The notes under the pieces are model-generated. The model did not search any database, was not told the origin of the DNA, and saw only the letters and a program-made list of their open reading frames with translations. Both the position numbers and the translations under genes were made by a program. From positions 1 to 29,689 of the forward strand of contig MU624709.1 of NCBI GenBank assembly GCA_025349905.2: 29,689 nucleotides of DNA, given 5' to 3'. Positions within the stretch are counted from its first letter, which is position 1, and every line of letters starts with the position of its first letter. Shown piece by piece: positions 1 through 11,904 of the stretch. Origin of the DNA: Blastocladiella britannica (taxonomy: Eukaryota > Blastocladiomycota > Blastocladiomycetes > Blastocladiales > Blastocladiaceae).

Positions 1-1239
1 AAAAAAAATCAGATGGCCGACTTTGAGATCCCCGAGGTCCAACGGACGGCCCTCGAGTCCACGGCGCTCAAGGTCAAAGTGTACGGGTTTGGCGACATTG
101 TGGACACATTCCGCCGGTTCCTGGACCCGCCGCCGACCCCGCGCGTGCTCGGGGCCATCGAGCGACTCAAGGCCACGCGCGCGCTGGACGAGGACCTGCA
201 ATTGACCCCACTGGGCCGGTTCCTGGGCCAGCTGCCCCTGGATGTGGAGCTCGGCAAGATTCTGGCGTTTGGCGCATTTTACGGATGCATTGACCCGTGC
301 GTCACCATCGCCGCGTACCTGTCAGCGTCGGTGCAGCTGTTTGAGAGCGGTAACAACTGGCAGTCGGGCGGGTCGAGCGGCGGGAGCATTACCCGCGAAC
401 TGTTACATGGCCGGTCGGACTTGCTCACGTACTACCACATCTTCCGCACATGGAAGGCGATCATGACCACCCAGGGCATGGCGAAAGCCCGCGTGTACTG
501 CGCTAAGCACAGTCTCAACGCCAAGTCGTTGTCGATCGTCGACGATACGCGGTCGCAGCTCCTGTCGCTGCTCCCGTTCGACTTCGACGCATGCAACCGG
601 TTCTCGGGCAACCTCGACATGGTGCACACCGCGCTGCTGGCGGCAGCGTACCCGAACGTCATGAAAATGCAGAACGGGTCGTTCGTGTCGGCCCGCGGAC
701 CCGTCTCGCTGCATGGTAGCTCGATCTTTGCCGGCGAAACCGCGGCGGCCATCGTGGCGTCTATTCACGCCGAGGGGTTGCAGGTCGCGGGCGTCGAAGT
801 GTCGTCGGCGATGGCTGCGCGCGCCGCGACCGCATCGCGCGACTTGTCGCCGTTCTACTGCTACTTTACGTGCTTGCACGCCACCCAGCTGTCGGTGTTT
901 GACGCGACGAACGTGCACCCGCTGCTCGTTGCGTTCGCGGTCGGGTGCCAGTCGCCTCTGGCAGTTAACCACGTTGGCCGGATCCTGACATTTGACAAGG
1001 ATGGGATCGCCAAGGTCCGCATGGCCAACAAGACGGCGTCGCATCTGGTCGAGTTCCACAAGCTTTTGGTGCGTCCATCTGCTTTTCCCTTGTAAATTTG
1101 ATATTTTTACCAAAGATCATTGTAGACGCTTGCATTCGAGCAATTCCTCCTCAATCCGCGCGAGCCCGAGGCACCTGGTGTTGGAGATGTGGTTGGCATG
1201 CTGCATGCGATCTTGTCGACGCCGGCGGAGAAAAAGTAA
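1..1239 (+). CDS. DEAH-box RNA helicase, C-terminal part (5' truncated)
   Basis: C-terminal end of a DExH/DEAH RNA helicase, an NTP-driven enzyme that remodels RNA or RNPs. The window begins inside an intron: bases 1-12 end in AG and the exon opens at 13 with PEVQRTALES, the usual start of the post-helicase region. What follows is the winged-helix/HA2 bundle (LTPLGRFLGQLPLDVELGKI, then GAFYGCIDPCVTIAA) and the OB-fold domain ending in LLVAFAVG and a leucine-rich tail. Exons are <13..1068 and 1126..1239; the 57-nt intron starts GTGCGT and ends GTAG, joins in phase 0, and the tail ends LSTPAEKK. AATAAA at 1254-1259 is the likely poly(A) signal. The HA2 wording is closest, from memory, to the DHX29/DHX57/DHX36 branch, but the paralogue cannot be fixed without the N-terminal half. 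Confidence 0.88.
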
Positions 1240-1253
1240 CAAGAAAAATATGT

Positions 1254-1259
1254 AATAAA
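1254..1259 (+). terminator. poly(A) signal AATAAA of the DEAH helicase
   Basis: Canonical AATAAA hexamer 15 nt after the helicase stop codon, in the 64-nt gap before the convergent BRO1 gene end at 1304. Assigned from sequence alone. Confidence 0.55.
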
Positions 1260-1303
1260 AAACTCCCTTTTGTGACCTTGGGACGATAACGTGTATATAA
1301 GTC

Positions 1304-1603
1304 TCAAATGCGACGAGACCTCGACTCGCGGCGACTGCGCTCTCCCGAGGCCGTCGCAGGAGCGGTCGCAGACGTCAACTGGCTCAGCATGGCGTCCGTC
1401 TGCAGCTTCATCTGCGACACGGTCTCGCTCATGTCCATGATCACGCCCGAGTGCGACGATGCGGCCAGCGCCGCGGCCGCAGTGAATCCCGAGTCCGATT
1501 TCTTTTGCTTCGAGCTCGAGCTCGAGTGGCGATGGCCCTCCCGAGATTCGCGCGGCGGCTGGTCACGGTCACGGCGCGTGCTGCTGCTGTGGCGACGCGG
1601 CGG

Positions 1604-1642
<39 letters not shown>

Positions 1643-4600
1643 ATGGGGATCGGCCGCCCCGCGCTGGTGCTCGTGGGTACGGCGGGATGACGACGAGTGC
1701 CGTGGCGCCGCCTGATGCTGCTGCTGCTGCTGCTCCATTTTCCACAGCTTCTTGCGCAGCGCCGCTTGCGCGACCTGCTCGGCGGCCCACGAGTCCACGT
1801 GCGGGCCGCGCGTCACATCGGCCTGGTGGGCGGCAAGTGCACGCGCCAACTCGCCCTGAGGCACACGGGGAACTGGAGCCGGTACTGGCGCCGAATCGTC
1901 CGTATCGGCATCTTGACCGCACGTGCCTTCCGAATGGGAGGACGCCGAAGAGTCGGCCGTAGGAGAACGGTTTCGGTTTGTGGAGGACGCGGGGACAGGC
2001 TTTCGTGGACTGGTCGCAGCGGCAGCCATGGGCATCGACGTGACTTGCTTGACGGCATCGCGCACCAGCGAAAACATGCGTGGCGCATGCGCGGTGGCAG
2101 CACGGGAGGTCGCCTCAGGCGGCGGCGATGGATGAGCGGCAGCTACGGCGGTCGTCCGCAACGTGTCGGCGTGAACGCGCCGGTTGAGTCGCTGCTGCAG
2201 TTCAGCGAGCCGGCGGTGCCGCTCGCGGTCGGCCTCGGTGACGGCCATGTTCCCGCCATCGGCCGCACACTCGCCACTACCTCCTCCACCAAACGTGCCA
2301 CTCATTCCGCCGTCTCCGCCGCTGCGGTAATGCTGCAAGTCCGAGAGCGGTGGTGCTGACGCGGCCGCGAACCGGGCGCGCGTCGCCGCATCTTCTTCGG
2401 CCGCGAACCGCGGAATCGCCGCGGCTTCCGCGACCGTCGCCTCGCACGCCTCGACCGACTCGAGCACGTCGGCCGCCGCCGATTCAAGGGCCGCACGTAC
2501 CTCGGACAACCGTTTGGTCTTGTTGGCGACGCCGAACAGCGTGCGGCGAGCGTCACCGGCGGCCGCGGCAACGGTGGCGGTGCGGATGCGGTCGTTGGCG
2601 GCAGCTTCGGCGCGACGCACGGCCGCAGTCACGCGCGGACGCAGCTGCAGCGCGTAGCAGTCGACACAGGTCTGTGCGCGGGCGACGGTGGCGGGAACGC
2701 CCGACTTGGATAGGTCGACCGACAACGTGCCGAGCTCTTGCAACAGAGACGACAGGTCGCTGCGAATCGACATGAGTTCACGCACCGCGTCCTCGGCGAC
2801 CGTCAGCGCTGGCGTGGCAGTCGACGTTACAGAGGCGCCGCAGGTTCCACCGGCAAGCGCTTGCTGCCCGAGCTGCACGACGCGATCGCCAACCCAGTCG
2901 GTGGGCTTGAACCCGGCACACTCGCCGCCGGGGGCAGAGACGGCGGCGGCAGCCCTCTCCGCGACGAAGCTCAAGTTGGCCACGCTGGCTGCCAGCGGCG
3001 CAATCCGAGCGCGAAGGTCGGCGGCCTTGGCGGCCGTGCTCGGCGACGTCCGCGGCGACAGGTTGACTTCGGCCCGGTCCAGGGTTGCGGTCGCGCGGGC
3101 CAGCACGGCGCGGGCATGGCCAGCGGCCTGCGAGACGGACTGGAGCAGAGAATGCGTGGGCAGAACGCGCTCATCGGCAGCAAGGGATGAAAGGGTATGC
3201 GCGAGGGCAAGGACTTGGGTCTCGTCGTCAATAGCCGCGGTGAATGCGATTCCACCGACAGCACCCGTTAGGTCGGCCATGGAACCTTGGACTGGCGTGC
3301 GCTGCAGAGGCGTCCCATTCACAGAAAATCCCGTGTTGAGCAAAGTCGCCGACACGGCCCGAATTTGGGATTCGGCATCGTCAATGGCGCCAACAGCAGA
3401 CTGCGCTTCCGCCATGACGCCCGCAAGATCGGCCAGAACAACCACACAGCGGCGCCACGCTGCCCGCGACTGCTCTTCGTCGGCAAACGCAGCATGCTCC
3501 AGTACGAGGCCAGCTGAAGTAGTGGCCATGTGCGATGCGCCGGCGGCGGATGGAGTACTACCGGACGAGACTGGCGCGGGCTCTGCAAATGTCTGCGGCG
3601 CCACACAGCTCTGCGCGAGCCGGCGCAGCGGCGTAAGGTGGCGGGGGTCCACGACCGATACCTGGTAGTTTTGCACATTTTCTACCTCGGCGACATGAAG
3701 CGCTGCTCCAACTTGGCCGGCGTAGTACTCGAGCAGCTGCGAAGTCATCCCCCCCGCCGACTTGCAGTGATCCGTCACCGCCCGGTCGGCCAGCGTCTTG
3801 GCAATGATGAGGCGAGCAAGACGTTCCCCAATGGCATGCACTGCCGGGCCCAGTGTGGCTGGGGCATGGAAATGCGCGAGACCCGTGTACATGAGCGCCT
3901 TTCCGTGCAGTGCAGAGATCCAGGATTGCGGGAACCGAGTAGCCGCCGACTTGCCCCCACTCCCACCACCGCCATTGTGGTTCAGTGCTCCTTTGAGGGC
4001 AGCGAAGACATTCGGATCGTCTTTCGCACTGCTCTTGTTGCCGGTCGTGGATGGAATGGGCACGGGAAGCTCTGCGAACGCAGCGCGATACGCCAGGTCG
4101 TAGTGCTCTGCCGTCTGTGCGGCGATCTGAGATGTAAGTGTACTTGAAGCGGCATCTGGTACATTGAGGTGGTGTAAATGAGTCTTGTAATTTTGTGTGG
4201 ATCAGTGTAAACAATAACAAACATACCAATGTTGGCCTTTTCGACAAAGCATTCGTGAGCCTGCGCCAGCATCACCTCAACGAGCGCGTGGACTGTTGCG
4301 GGGTGAAGATCGGAGGTCTTTTCAAGCTGAATACGGAACCGTGGAACGAGCGTGTCGCGAATGTGCGAAAACACGCCTGCCGCGCGCTGGAAATGCTGTG
4401 CAGCAACCTTGATTCCATCGCGGGTCCAGATTTGCTGGTTCGCAGCAAGTTGTGAATGGACCGCGGCGACGTTGAAGAGCACACACGCCTTTTCGTATTG
4501 AATGCAGTTGGTTGTCACTATAGAGCACGTTGCATCGTTGTGAGTGCAATGCCACCATTTAAATAGGAATAAGTGGCATACCAGTCTTTTTGGAATCAAA

Positions 4601-5527
4601 TGCCTCAAACCACGTAAATAGTCCCTCCTGGGTATCTCCGCTGCTGCTACGACGCCGGGTCGGATCGGCGTTGCTCCCGAGCGCAGCACTCTCGATGCCC
4701 TGGGAGGTCTCGATCGGGAAACGGCTCTCGATCCACTGAAGAATGCTAAAGTATTCCAACAGACGGGCAATCCCATTCTCGGACCGCTCTGGCGCTCCTG
4801 CATGAATGCGGAGCTGGTTCATGGCATACCAGTGCGAGTCGGGAGGCAGCACGCCCGGCCACCGCGCAACGACGGCGGTCGCGGAAGCAGAGAGCTCGTT
4901 TGCAGGGGCTCCGGTCGCGGGGGCCAAGGCTGCTTGGAGATCGTGGAGCAAGTAAGGAACAATGATATCGCGGAAATTGACAAATGTCGACGATGACGCT
5001 GGCGACGTGGAGATGGCAGAAATCGTCGCTGGCGCTGGTTGGGCTCCATACGATGCGGTCGCATATCCCCCAGCAAGAAGCGTTTGGCCCGCTAAAGCGC
5101 TGTCGGCAACCGATCCCGGCGCCGGTGGGACGGAATAGGTGCCGCCGCCGGCACCCCATTGCCCACCGCGGATATCTCCGTCGGACCCACTGTTGTGTTG
5201 CTGTTGCTGTTGCTGTTGCTTTGCATTTTGAAGGGCCGATTGGAACTGCGCCACAGCTGCACCTGTGGTTTTCGCTACTCCGCGGCCAAAGGAGGCGACA
5301 AATTTGGAAACACCCGTCGAGGACTTTTTGCTCGGTGATCCGGACGATGCAACGGGGTAATAGTTGATCTTGGAAGGCACAGAGACAAACGAAGTGGTTG
5401 CTCCAGTGGAGGAAGCACCTTGAGGACTTGCCGACAGCCCGCGTGGCAAGGACGGCCCGGCGTCTTTATTCAGCGCTGTTTGGGTAAAATTTTCCCAAAA
5501 ATTGACGAGATCGGCGGAAGTGGTCAT
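1304..5527 (-). CDS. BRO1-domain protein, ALIX/Bro1/Rim20-like
   Basis: BRO1-domain scaffold, a family that binds ESCRT-III and works in endosomal sorting, membrane scission or pH signalling. Exons on the minus strand: 5527..4582, 4517..4227, 4155..1304 (1362 aa); introns of 64 and 71 nt start GTATGC and GTATGT and both join in phase 1. The BRO1 signature is split by intron 1: FTWFEAFDSKK, then CIQYEKACVLFNVAAVHSQL, KVAAQHFQRAAGVFSHI and VEVMLAQAHECFVEKA; this core runs from about residue 185 to 560. A helical Ala-rich region follows, which could be a V-like domain but I see no firm signature. The tail is low complexity, rich in His, Ser, Arg and Gln, with an 11-Gln run at about residue 1252. 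The N-terminus has another Gln run near residue 105 and lacks the compact start of ALIX. Which BRO1 paralogue it is remains open. The ATG at 5527 lies 23 bp past the RTEL1 stop codon. Confidence 0.83.
1607..1639 (-). repeat. (CAG)11 trinucleotide repeat coding poly-Gln
   Basis: Eleven uninterrupted CAG codons on the minus strand (CTG on plus) encode 11 glutamines in the tail of the BRO1 protein. A second, shorter run near 1720-1735 encodes five Gln. Pure repeats of this kind are often length-polymorphic. Confidence 0.95.
5195..5221 (-). repeat. CAA/CAG mixed repeat coding poly-Gln
   Basis: Alternating CAA and CAG codons on the minus strand give seven Gln followed by His-Asn-Ser-Gly near residue 105 of the BRO1 protein. 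The mixed codons suggest an older, more stable tract than the pure (CAG)11 run at the other end of the gene. Confidence 0.85.
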
Positions 5528-5533
5528 TTTATT
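5528..5533 (-). terminator. AATAAA directly abutting the BRO1 start codon
   Basis: On the minus strand the sequence reads AATAAAATG: a canonical poly(A) hexamer sits in the 23-bp gap between the RTEL1 stop (5551-5553) and the BRO1 ATG (5525-5527). If used for RTEL1, cleavage would fall inside the BRO1 coding region, so the two transcripts must overlap or be processed together. Confidence 0.4.
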
Positions 5534-5550
5534 TGAATTCTATACTCGGT

Positions 5551-8500
5551 TTAAGAGAACGAAAGTTGGAGAAGCTTTTTGAATGTAACTCGCGACTTGC
5601 ACGAGTAAACTGGGCATTCGGAAACAAGGATATCCGATTCCTCGTGCATATGCCAGCACGTAAAGCACAATATGTGTCCGCACTCGGCGTGGCGATAGGG
5701 CACTGTGGGTTTCGCGCCGCAGACCTTGCATTCACGGACGGGCGGTCGCCTCCTATCATTGCTGCGATTTCTGCCCCTGGCTGCGTGCTCCTAAGTGGAT
5801 TTGGAACCTGTGAGATCGATTCAAACACTACAAGAAGTGGGCGTGGACAGTACCTCCAAACACGTCAGGATTCGCTCGAACTGGTGATGAGCATGTACGT
5901 CAGCATAAACATCAAAAATAAAAAGTGAAAATACGTACAGTGCGCCTGGCATCGCTTTTGCCAACTTGTTTTCAGGTGCTTTGGCACGAATGCCATGAAT
6001 TGGACAAAAAGATCGGCGCATTTTGTCCTTTCGAACGTCTCCCACGCCTGCCAGAGCATTTTGCAAAAACAAGGTCAGTCCCAATATCCAAAGCAGAAAA
6101 AAAAAGGACAATAAGAATACCTTTTCAACCATCTGCTCATGCGTGAGCTCCTTACGTTTGACATCCACGAGCATCTTCATAAACAGGGCAAGCTCGCCAG
6201 GATCCATTTTGGCGCGGGCAAGTTGCTTAAAGTCGAGCGGCGCGGACGAAGTCGCCTTGCTCGCGTCAGGCTGCACGTTAATCGAAATGGTACCCGCCGG
6301 TTGGGTGCCAAAGCGGGTCAATGGAAGCGGCGACGGGGCGGATGTCGTGTCGCAAATGCCAATGAGGTCCAAGCGCCTCCGCTTTGAGGTCGGTGCTCCG
6401 TCGTCCAACTCGATATCGGGTGGGGAGTCCTCGCTTGCTTGACGCGCCGAGCCGCCATAGCGTGCGGCCAGGGCATCAGCAGTCCGCCGCGGCAGAGCAG
6501 GTGGCGGCGGTAGCGGCAAACTTGCCGGCGCCGGCCGGAACGCGGGAAATGACGATCCGGGCAGTTGCCGTGAAGCGGCCATGCCCGAGTGCTGGCGCCG
6601 TATCGGCACAATCATCATCGGCCCGTTCAGCGATGAGGCAGCAAGCGCGCTTGAGCTTCCACGATATGCGCCGCGATTACCACCAGGAGCAGCAGCAGCA
6701 GCAGCGCCCATGGTGCTGTCATCCACAGCAGAGCCGATCGAAGCAGGTGGCAATGGCGGCGGCAATCCCCGCGCTCGCGTGTTGGCCTCGTTGCGGTCGA
6801 AAAACACCTGAAGCGCACCCGTCATCTGATCCACAGACGTAAAGGTCCGAACGTAGGGGCGGAGCCACTTGGAGAGCTGGTTGCGAATCGAGCCGCCGCC
6901 GAATCGGTCGTCCAGCAAAAGGATCGCACCATAGTCGTATCGGTGTCGGATGACACGCCCAACCGCCTGGTTCACGGCGCGAGCAGCCTGCTGCGTGTAC
7001 CAGTCCGAGCCCGTGAGCGTCCCATGCCCCGAGCGCTTGGCTTGGTCGAGGTACGCGCGCTTGAGTTCGATGCGTGGGTCCGCGAGCGACGGGTACGGGA
7101 TGCCCAAAATCAGCGCGAGGCGTCCGCGGTAATCGGCAAAGTCGATGCCCTCGGAAATCTTTCCACGACAAACGCCAAAGAGGGCGGCACCTTGGGTACT
7201 GGAGCGTGCCGCTCCCGATTCCAGCGCTGCCTCTTGTCCCTGCGCCGTGGCAGCGTAGGCAGCAGCAGCGAATGCGTCCACCTCGGCAACCAGATCGCTC
7301 TTGTCGCGCGGCTCCTTGTAAACGGTCTTTCGCCGCTGCAGGAGATCCAGGACGCCTTGTTGCGACCATGCAGCGGTGAGCGTGTCCATGGCAGCATAAC
7401 TCGGGAAAAATCCAAGGCACCCCTCCGGCGCAACGCCACATGCCTGTGCAACAGTGCCGCCGAGCGCGCGCTGGTACTCCTTGTTATCGCGCATTTTGTA
7501 AACGGACGAGAGCTTGACTCCATCTGGTCCCGCACCGACGACGCCAACGAGGACTTGGTCGCTGTCCACCACGTGCGTGTTTTCCAGCTGCTGCGGAAAG
7601 TGGAGGCCCATCTCTTGAGCAAAGCCGTCCATGGGGGATAGTGTCCCTGAAGCCAAGAGCACCGACCGTGCCCCCGCCCTCTGGATCGCGCGCATCGCGA
7701 CACCTGAATGCAGACACCAAAAATGGACATTGCGCTGGACGCGCGGCCGGCCGAGATTGGCACCTGGCCCCGCGGTGCTGGCGAAAACCGGCTCTTGGAC
7801 GATGTGCACTTTGTAATACTGCATCGACTGGAGCATCGAGTGCTGGAACTCGGGTCGAAAGATGGTCTCGAGGATCGCACGAAGCCGAGTGAGGGCGCCT
7901 TTGGAACGCTTTACGGCGGCGGAGTTGGCCACGATCATCTCGCTGCTCGTGTCCAGAATGGCAATGTCGCGGGCGACCGTGTTCCACGTGATGGCGTGTC
8001 GGGCAAGGAGTTGATACAAAAACGCGCCGTCCTCGGTTCGGGAGGGTGGTTTCCCAGCGGCGCTGACGAGCGGCAGCTGCACCACCTCCTCTGTGAGCGA
8101 CGATATGGACTCGAATAGCTGCTTGATGTCGCTGAGCGTGACGGGCTTGGACTCGGAGGAACCACTCGTCAGCCCACCAAGACCACTATTACCACCACCA
8201 CCACTCTTCTTTCCCCCAGACGGATCAATGGGAGGCGTGAGCGTCAGCGCGATCTTCATCTCCTCGATCGCTTGCCGCAATTCCAACTCGCTCAGAACAA
8301 CGGACGACGCGTCGGTGCAGGCTGATTCGAGGTTGTGCGCTTCGTCGAAAATGACCACTGCGCCGTCAAGGTTGATTTTTTGCTGGCGCCGAGCGGTACT
8401 GTCAACGATGTAATTGTACGGCAAAAAGACAATTTCAGCCGCGGCCAGGGAGTTGCGGGCAACATAGTACGGGCAGCCACTGTGTTTTGCATTGGATCAG

Positions 8501-9441
8501 AATTGAGAAAGGGACTGGCAGTATCAGTAAGTCTGCAATGCACTTTAGAGTAAGGCCAAACAGAAACTACGCACGCGCGAGTCTTGGCGTATTGTGCAAT
8601 CTCTTCAATGTCGAGGATTTCGTTAGGGAGCTTCATGTTGCTCTCTGAAATAATTTTCGCGTGTCAGCAACCGCATACTTAAGTTGACTGCGCTCGATAA
8701 CGTACGCTCGTATTTCACGTAGTGGCTACAAGTGCGTGCCTTAGTTTTTTGGCGGCATAGGAGCGATTGCGCGCCCCTCGTTGGTGCTGCGCGCACCTCA
8801 GGATGGACGCAGAGGTGTTCTCGGGATCCGACGACGGATGTCTTTGCCCTGTGATCCTATTTTGCTTGAGAGAGATTGAACGAAGGGAAATAACGCGACA
8901 ACATACGCGTATCCAGCGCGCTTGAGCTCCTTGACGACTTGCGTCAACTGCGAATGCGTTCGCGACGCGTAATAAATCTTGAATTTCGCCGAGTCGTCCG
9001 CGGCTGCTGCGGGATCGGCGTCTGTCCAATCAAATATCAAAAGTTACAACGCGTGCACGCGCTCAACATCAAAAAGAAAGGTATGACACCTTTGTTTTCA
9101 AGTTTGATCGCGGGGAGTCCGACTTGGAGTTGGTGCTCGCGCCATGCAAGTGCAGCGCAGAGCAAAGCCAGTGTTTTCCCAGTTCCTTTTTTTGTGTTAC
9201 GCGCTCTTTAGCGGTCGACGTAAAGAGCATGATAAATAATGCGTGTGTACCTGTCGGCGACTCGAGCAGTGCATGGGTACTCTGTATAACATTGACTTGA
9301 GTCGCGTCGAAATAATAAGAATAATCACGGATACGCTACCGACTTGAGCGATGCAATGACCTTGGCCATGAAAACGCGTTGGCATTCATAGGCCTCGTAC
9401 GGAAAGCGGACGCGTATGCCCTCCAGCAAGTATTCTGGCAT
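5551..9441 (-). CDS. RTEL1: RTEL1-type Fe-S DNA helicase with C-terminal RING
   Basis: XPD-family 5'-3' DNA helicase of the RTEL1 branch, which dismantles D-loops, T-loops and G-quadruplexes in the nucleus. Exons (minus): 9441..9340, 9281..9251, 9185..9090, 9021..8907, 8848..8706, 8644..8575, 8479..6121, 6047..5939, 5880..5854, 5780..5551 (1093 aa). The start reads MPEYLLEGIRVRFPYEAYEC, typical of the family. Walker A is SPTGTGKT at residues 42-49; Fe-S cysteines are at 128, 146, 155 and 188; DEAH is at 231-234; the helicase motif NQAVGRVIRHRYDYGAI confirms RTEL1. A harmonin-like helical module (FMKMLVDVKRKEL to FVQFMAFVPKH) precedes a C-terminal zinc RING from residue 1035 (CKVC, CGHILCFTCW, CPVYSC). 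One exon is only 27 nt. No PCNA-binding motif was recognised. Exon joins all keep frame; the last two joins rest on frame and domain fit. Confidence 0.92.
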
Positions 9442-9612
9442 GTTTTTAATCGTTGATGAATTCGCGGTTAGGAGAGATGATCGTTTTTTGCGATTGATTG
9501 ATTTTTGACATCTTCCCTATGGCTCCCACTGGCCACTGGATCCTTTATAGAGTAGCGCGTGCCCCCCCTCTCTTTACTTTGACACCAAGGGATTTAAAAA
9601 CCAAAAACCAAA
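9442..9612. promoter_or_regulatory. Shared promoter region, RTEL1 (-) and LYS4 (+)
   Basis: 171 bp between divergent ATGs. On the LYS4 side there is a TATA-like CTTTATAGAG near 9542-9551, then a C/T-rich stretch CCCCCCTCTCTTTAC and an A-rich leader before the ATG. I see no recognisable factor site. Inferred from gene orientation. Confidence 0.55.
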
Positions 9613-11830
9613 ATGCAACGCTTCATCAAATTGCGATCACTGGCAACTGTCACCTCGGCTCCGCGCCTCACGCTGATCGAAAAGATTGCATCGCGGCACG
9701 CTGTGGATGGAGCTCCGGCTGCCTGGGCTCGTCAAGGCGACTACATTGCATTGCGCCCGCGTCACATTCTCACGCACGACAATTCCGCTGCTGTCATGGC
9801 GAAATTCGCCCGCGTTGGAGCGACCCGTATTTTCGATCGCACGCAACCCGTGCTGGCAATCGACCACGACGTGCAGAGCACGACGGCCGCACATCTGGCC
9901 AAAGTTGCCGCAATCGCCGAGTTTGCGGCAACGCACTCGCTCCCCTTCCACAAACCCGGCCGAGGTATCGGTCACCAGATCATGATCGAGGAGGGCTACG
10001 TCGCGCCGGGAGCGCTTGTCGTTGCGTCGGATTCTCATGCAAACATGTATGGAGCCCTTGGCGCGCTGGGCACGCCGCTGGTGCGCACCGATGCTGCTGC
10101 CGTGTGGGCGACCGGACGCACGTGGTGGCAAGTACCCCCCGTTGTTCGGGTCGAGCTGACGGGGAGACCGCGGCCGGGCATTGTCGGCAAGGACGTGATC
10201 GTGGCACTCTGCGCCACCTATTCTCGCGGCGAAGTGCTCAACACTGCAATCGAGTTTGTGGGCGATGGGATTGCTGCCCTCGTCATTACCGATCGCCTCA
10301 CGATCGCCAACATGACGACCGAGTGGGGTGCACTGGCCGGCGTTTTCCCTGCCGACGCACGTACGGCAGCGTGGCTGCAGCGGGCCGCCTCTCACAGCCC
10401 TTCCAACCCCAGGCTTGCCGCGGCTGCCCGTGATGCCGAGCGAGCGGTCGCAGATCGGGCCGCTGACAAATGCGGAGATTATGCTCCCGATGCTGGCGCG
10501 CATTACACACGCACGCTGTCGCTCGATCTGAGCACCGTGGAACCGTCGGTTGCCGGGCCAAACTCGGTCACGCGAGCGTCTCCGGCGTCCGCTCTATCTT
10601 CGGTCCGAATCGACAAGGCGTACCTGGTGTCGTGCACAAACTCGCGTGCAGAGGACCTGGCTGCTGCAGCGCGCGTGATTCGCGCCGCTGGACAAGGCGC
10701 TCGCGTCGCTGATGGTGTTCAGTGGTATGTTGCGCCAGCGTCGTCAAGGGTACTCGAGGATGCCAAACGTGCCGGCGACTGGGAAACTATCCTCGGTGCT
10801 GGTGCGATCGAGCTCCCATCCGGATGTGGCCCCTGCGTTGGTCTCGGTGCCGGCCTTCTTCGCGATGGCGAGTATGTATCACTCCACTTTTTGTTTGTGT
10901 GATCCTTGTCCTCACGATATTATTGCCTAGAGTGGGGATCTCGGCCTCTAACCGCAACTTCAAGGGACGCATGGGGAGCCCGAATGCGCAGGCGTACCTT
11001 GCTTCACCGGCGATTGTGGCGGCGTCTGCCCTGGCCGGTCACATTGCTCTGCCGACCAATCTTCCCGAGTTTGAGCTGTATACGACTGCGGGACCTGCGC
11101 CCGTGGCCGTATGTCACCAAGCCGACGCACGCATAGATGCAACCACAGCCGAGGAGACTCTGTCCACCGCAGTTGACGGTTTCCCAGCTCAGATGGAGGG
11201 CGGGGTCATTTGTTGTTTGGCCAACAACCTCAGCACCGACGGGATGTACCCAGGGTTCGTGTTTTTTTTCTTTCTATTCTTCTTTCTTCTCATGCCCAGG
11301 TCCTTGTCTCATTTCGTGACGGTCTATATAGCAAATACACCTATCAAGATTCCATGAGCCCGGCCGCCATGGCCCGGGTTGTCATGGAAAACTACGACCC
11401 GAGATTTGCGTCTCAGGTGGCAGCGCTCAGCACTCCGACGCCGTTCCTGATGGCAGGCGCCAACTTTGGATGTGGCTCGTCACGAGAGCAGGCCGCGACG
11501 GCTCTGTTGGCGGCCGGGATCCGCATTGTCCTTTGCGTTTCAGCATCCGAGACGTTCAAGCGGAATGCGCTGAATAACGGGCTCATTGTCATCGAGTGCC
11601 CGGAACTGGTGGCGGCAGCACGCCACCGGTTGGGGCCCGGGAACGGCCTGACGGCGCTTCCAAGCTGGCAACTGAGCGCGCAATTGGTCAGCGGCACGAT
11701 TGCAGTGCGGTTTGGAAGTGAGGTTCAGTCGTTTGCAGTTCCTCGCGTGGGTGCTGCAGCGCAAGAGCTTGTGCGGGATGGAGGGTTAGAAGCTTGGATC
11801 CGGCGGCAACTGCAAAACAAGCAGATTTGA
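9613..11830 (+). CDS. LYS4: Homoaconitase, mitochondrial (lysine biosynthesis)
   Basis: Converts homoaconitate to homoisocitrate in the alpha-aminoadipate route to lysine, in the mitochondrial matrix. Exons 9613..10871, 10931..11254 and 11332..11830 give 693 aa, the usual length; introns are 59 nt (GTATGT) and 77 nt (GTTCGT). The start [13 protein letters not shown], rich in Arg/Lys and without acidic residues, looks like a transit peptide. Family blocks: [49 protein letters not shown]. The 4Fe-4S ligands are Cys341 (SCTNSR) and Cys405/Cys408 (CGPC). Exon 2 carries [17 protein letters not shown] across the first join, and the swivel domain has [20 protein letters not shown]. These blocks match fungal homoaconitases rather than aconitase or bacterial LeuC. 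Presence of this pathway is a strong lineage clue. Confidence 0.95.
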
Positions 11831-11904
11831 TCAGCATGCTTACTCGGCCGCATCCTCTTCAGGGATTCCCAAAATTACGCTGTAATTTTTTTTTTTCTTC
11901 TGCA

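Noticed and set aside
1607..1639. CTG repeat as a CRISPR-like or regulatory array
   Set aside because: It is a simple in-frame poly-Gln codon run.
2688..3668. 326-codon open frame on plus, opposite the BRO1 gene
   Set aside because: Antisense shadow, Arg/Ala/Ser-rich, no motif, while the minus strand holds a continuous conserved gene.
5821..6120. Extended RTEL1 C-terminus reading straight through 6120-5821
   Set aside because: That frame gives hydrophobic non-conserved sequence; splicing at 6120 and 5938 instead restores the harmonin-like helix and leads to the RING exon.
9637..10503. 288-codon open frame on minus, opposite LYS4
   Set aside because: Shadow of homoaconitase; no family match.
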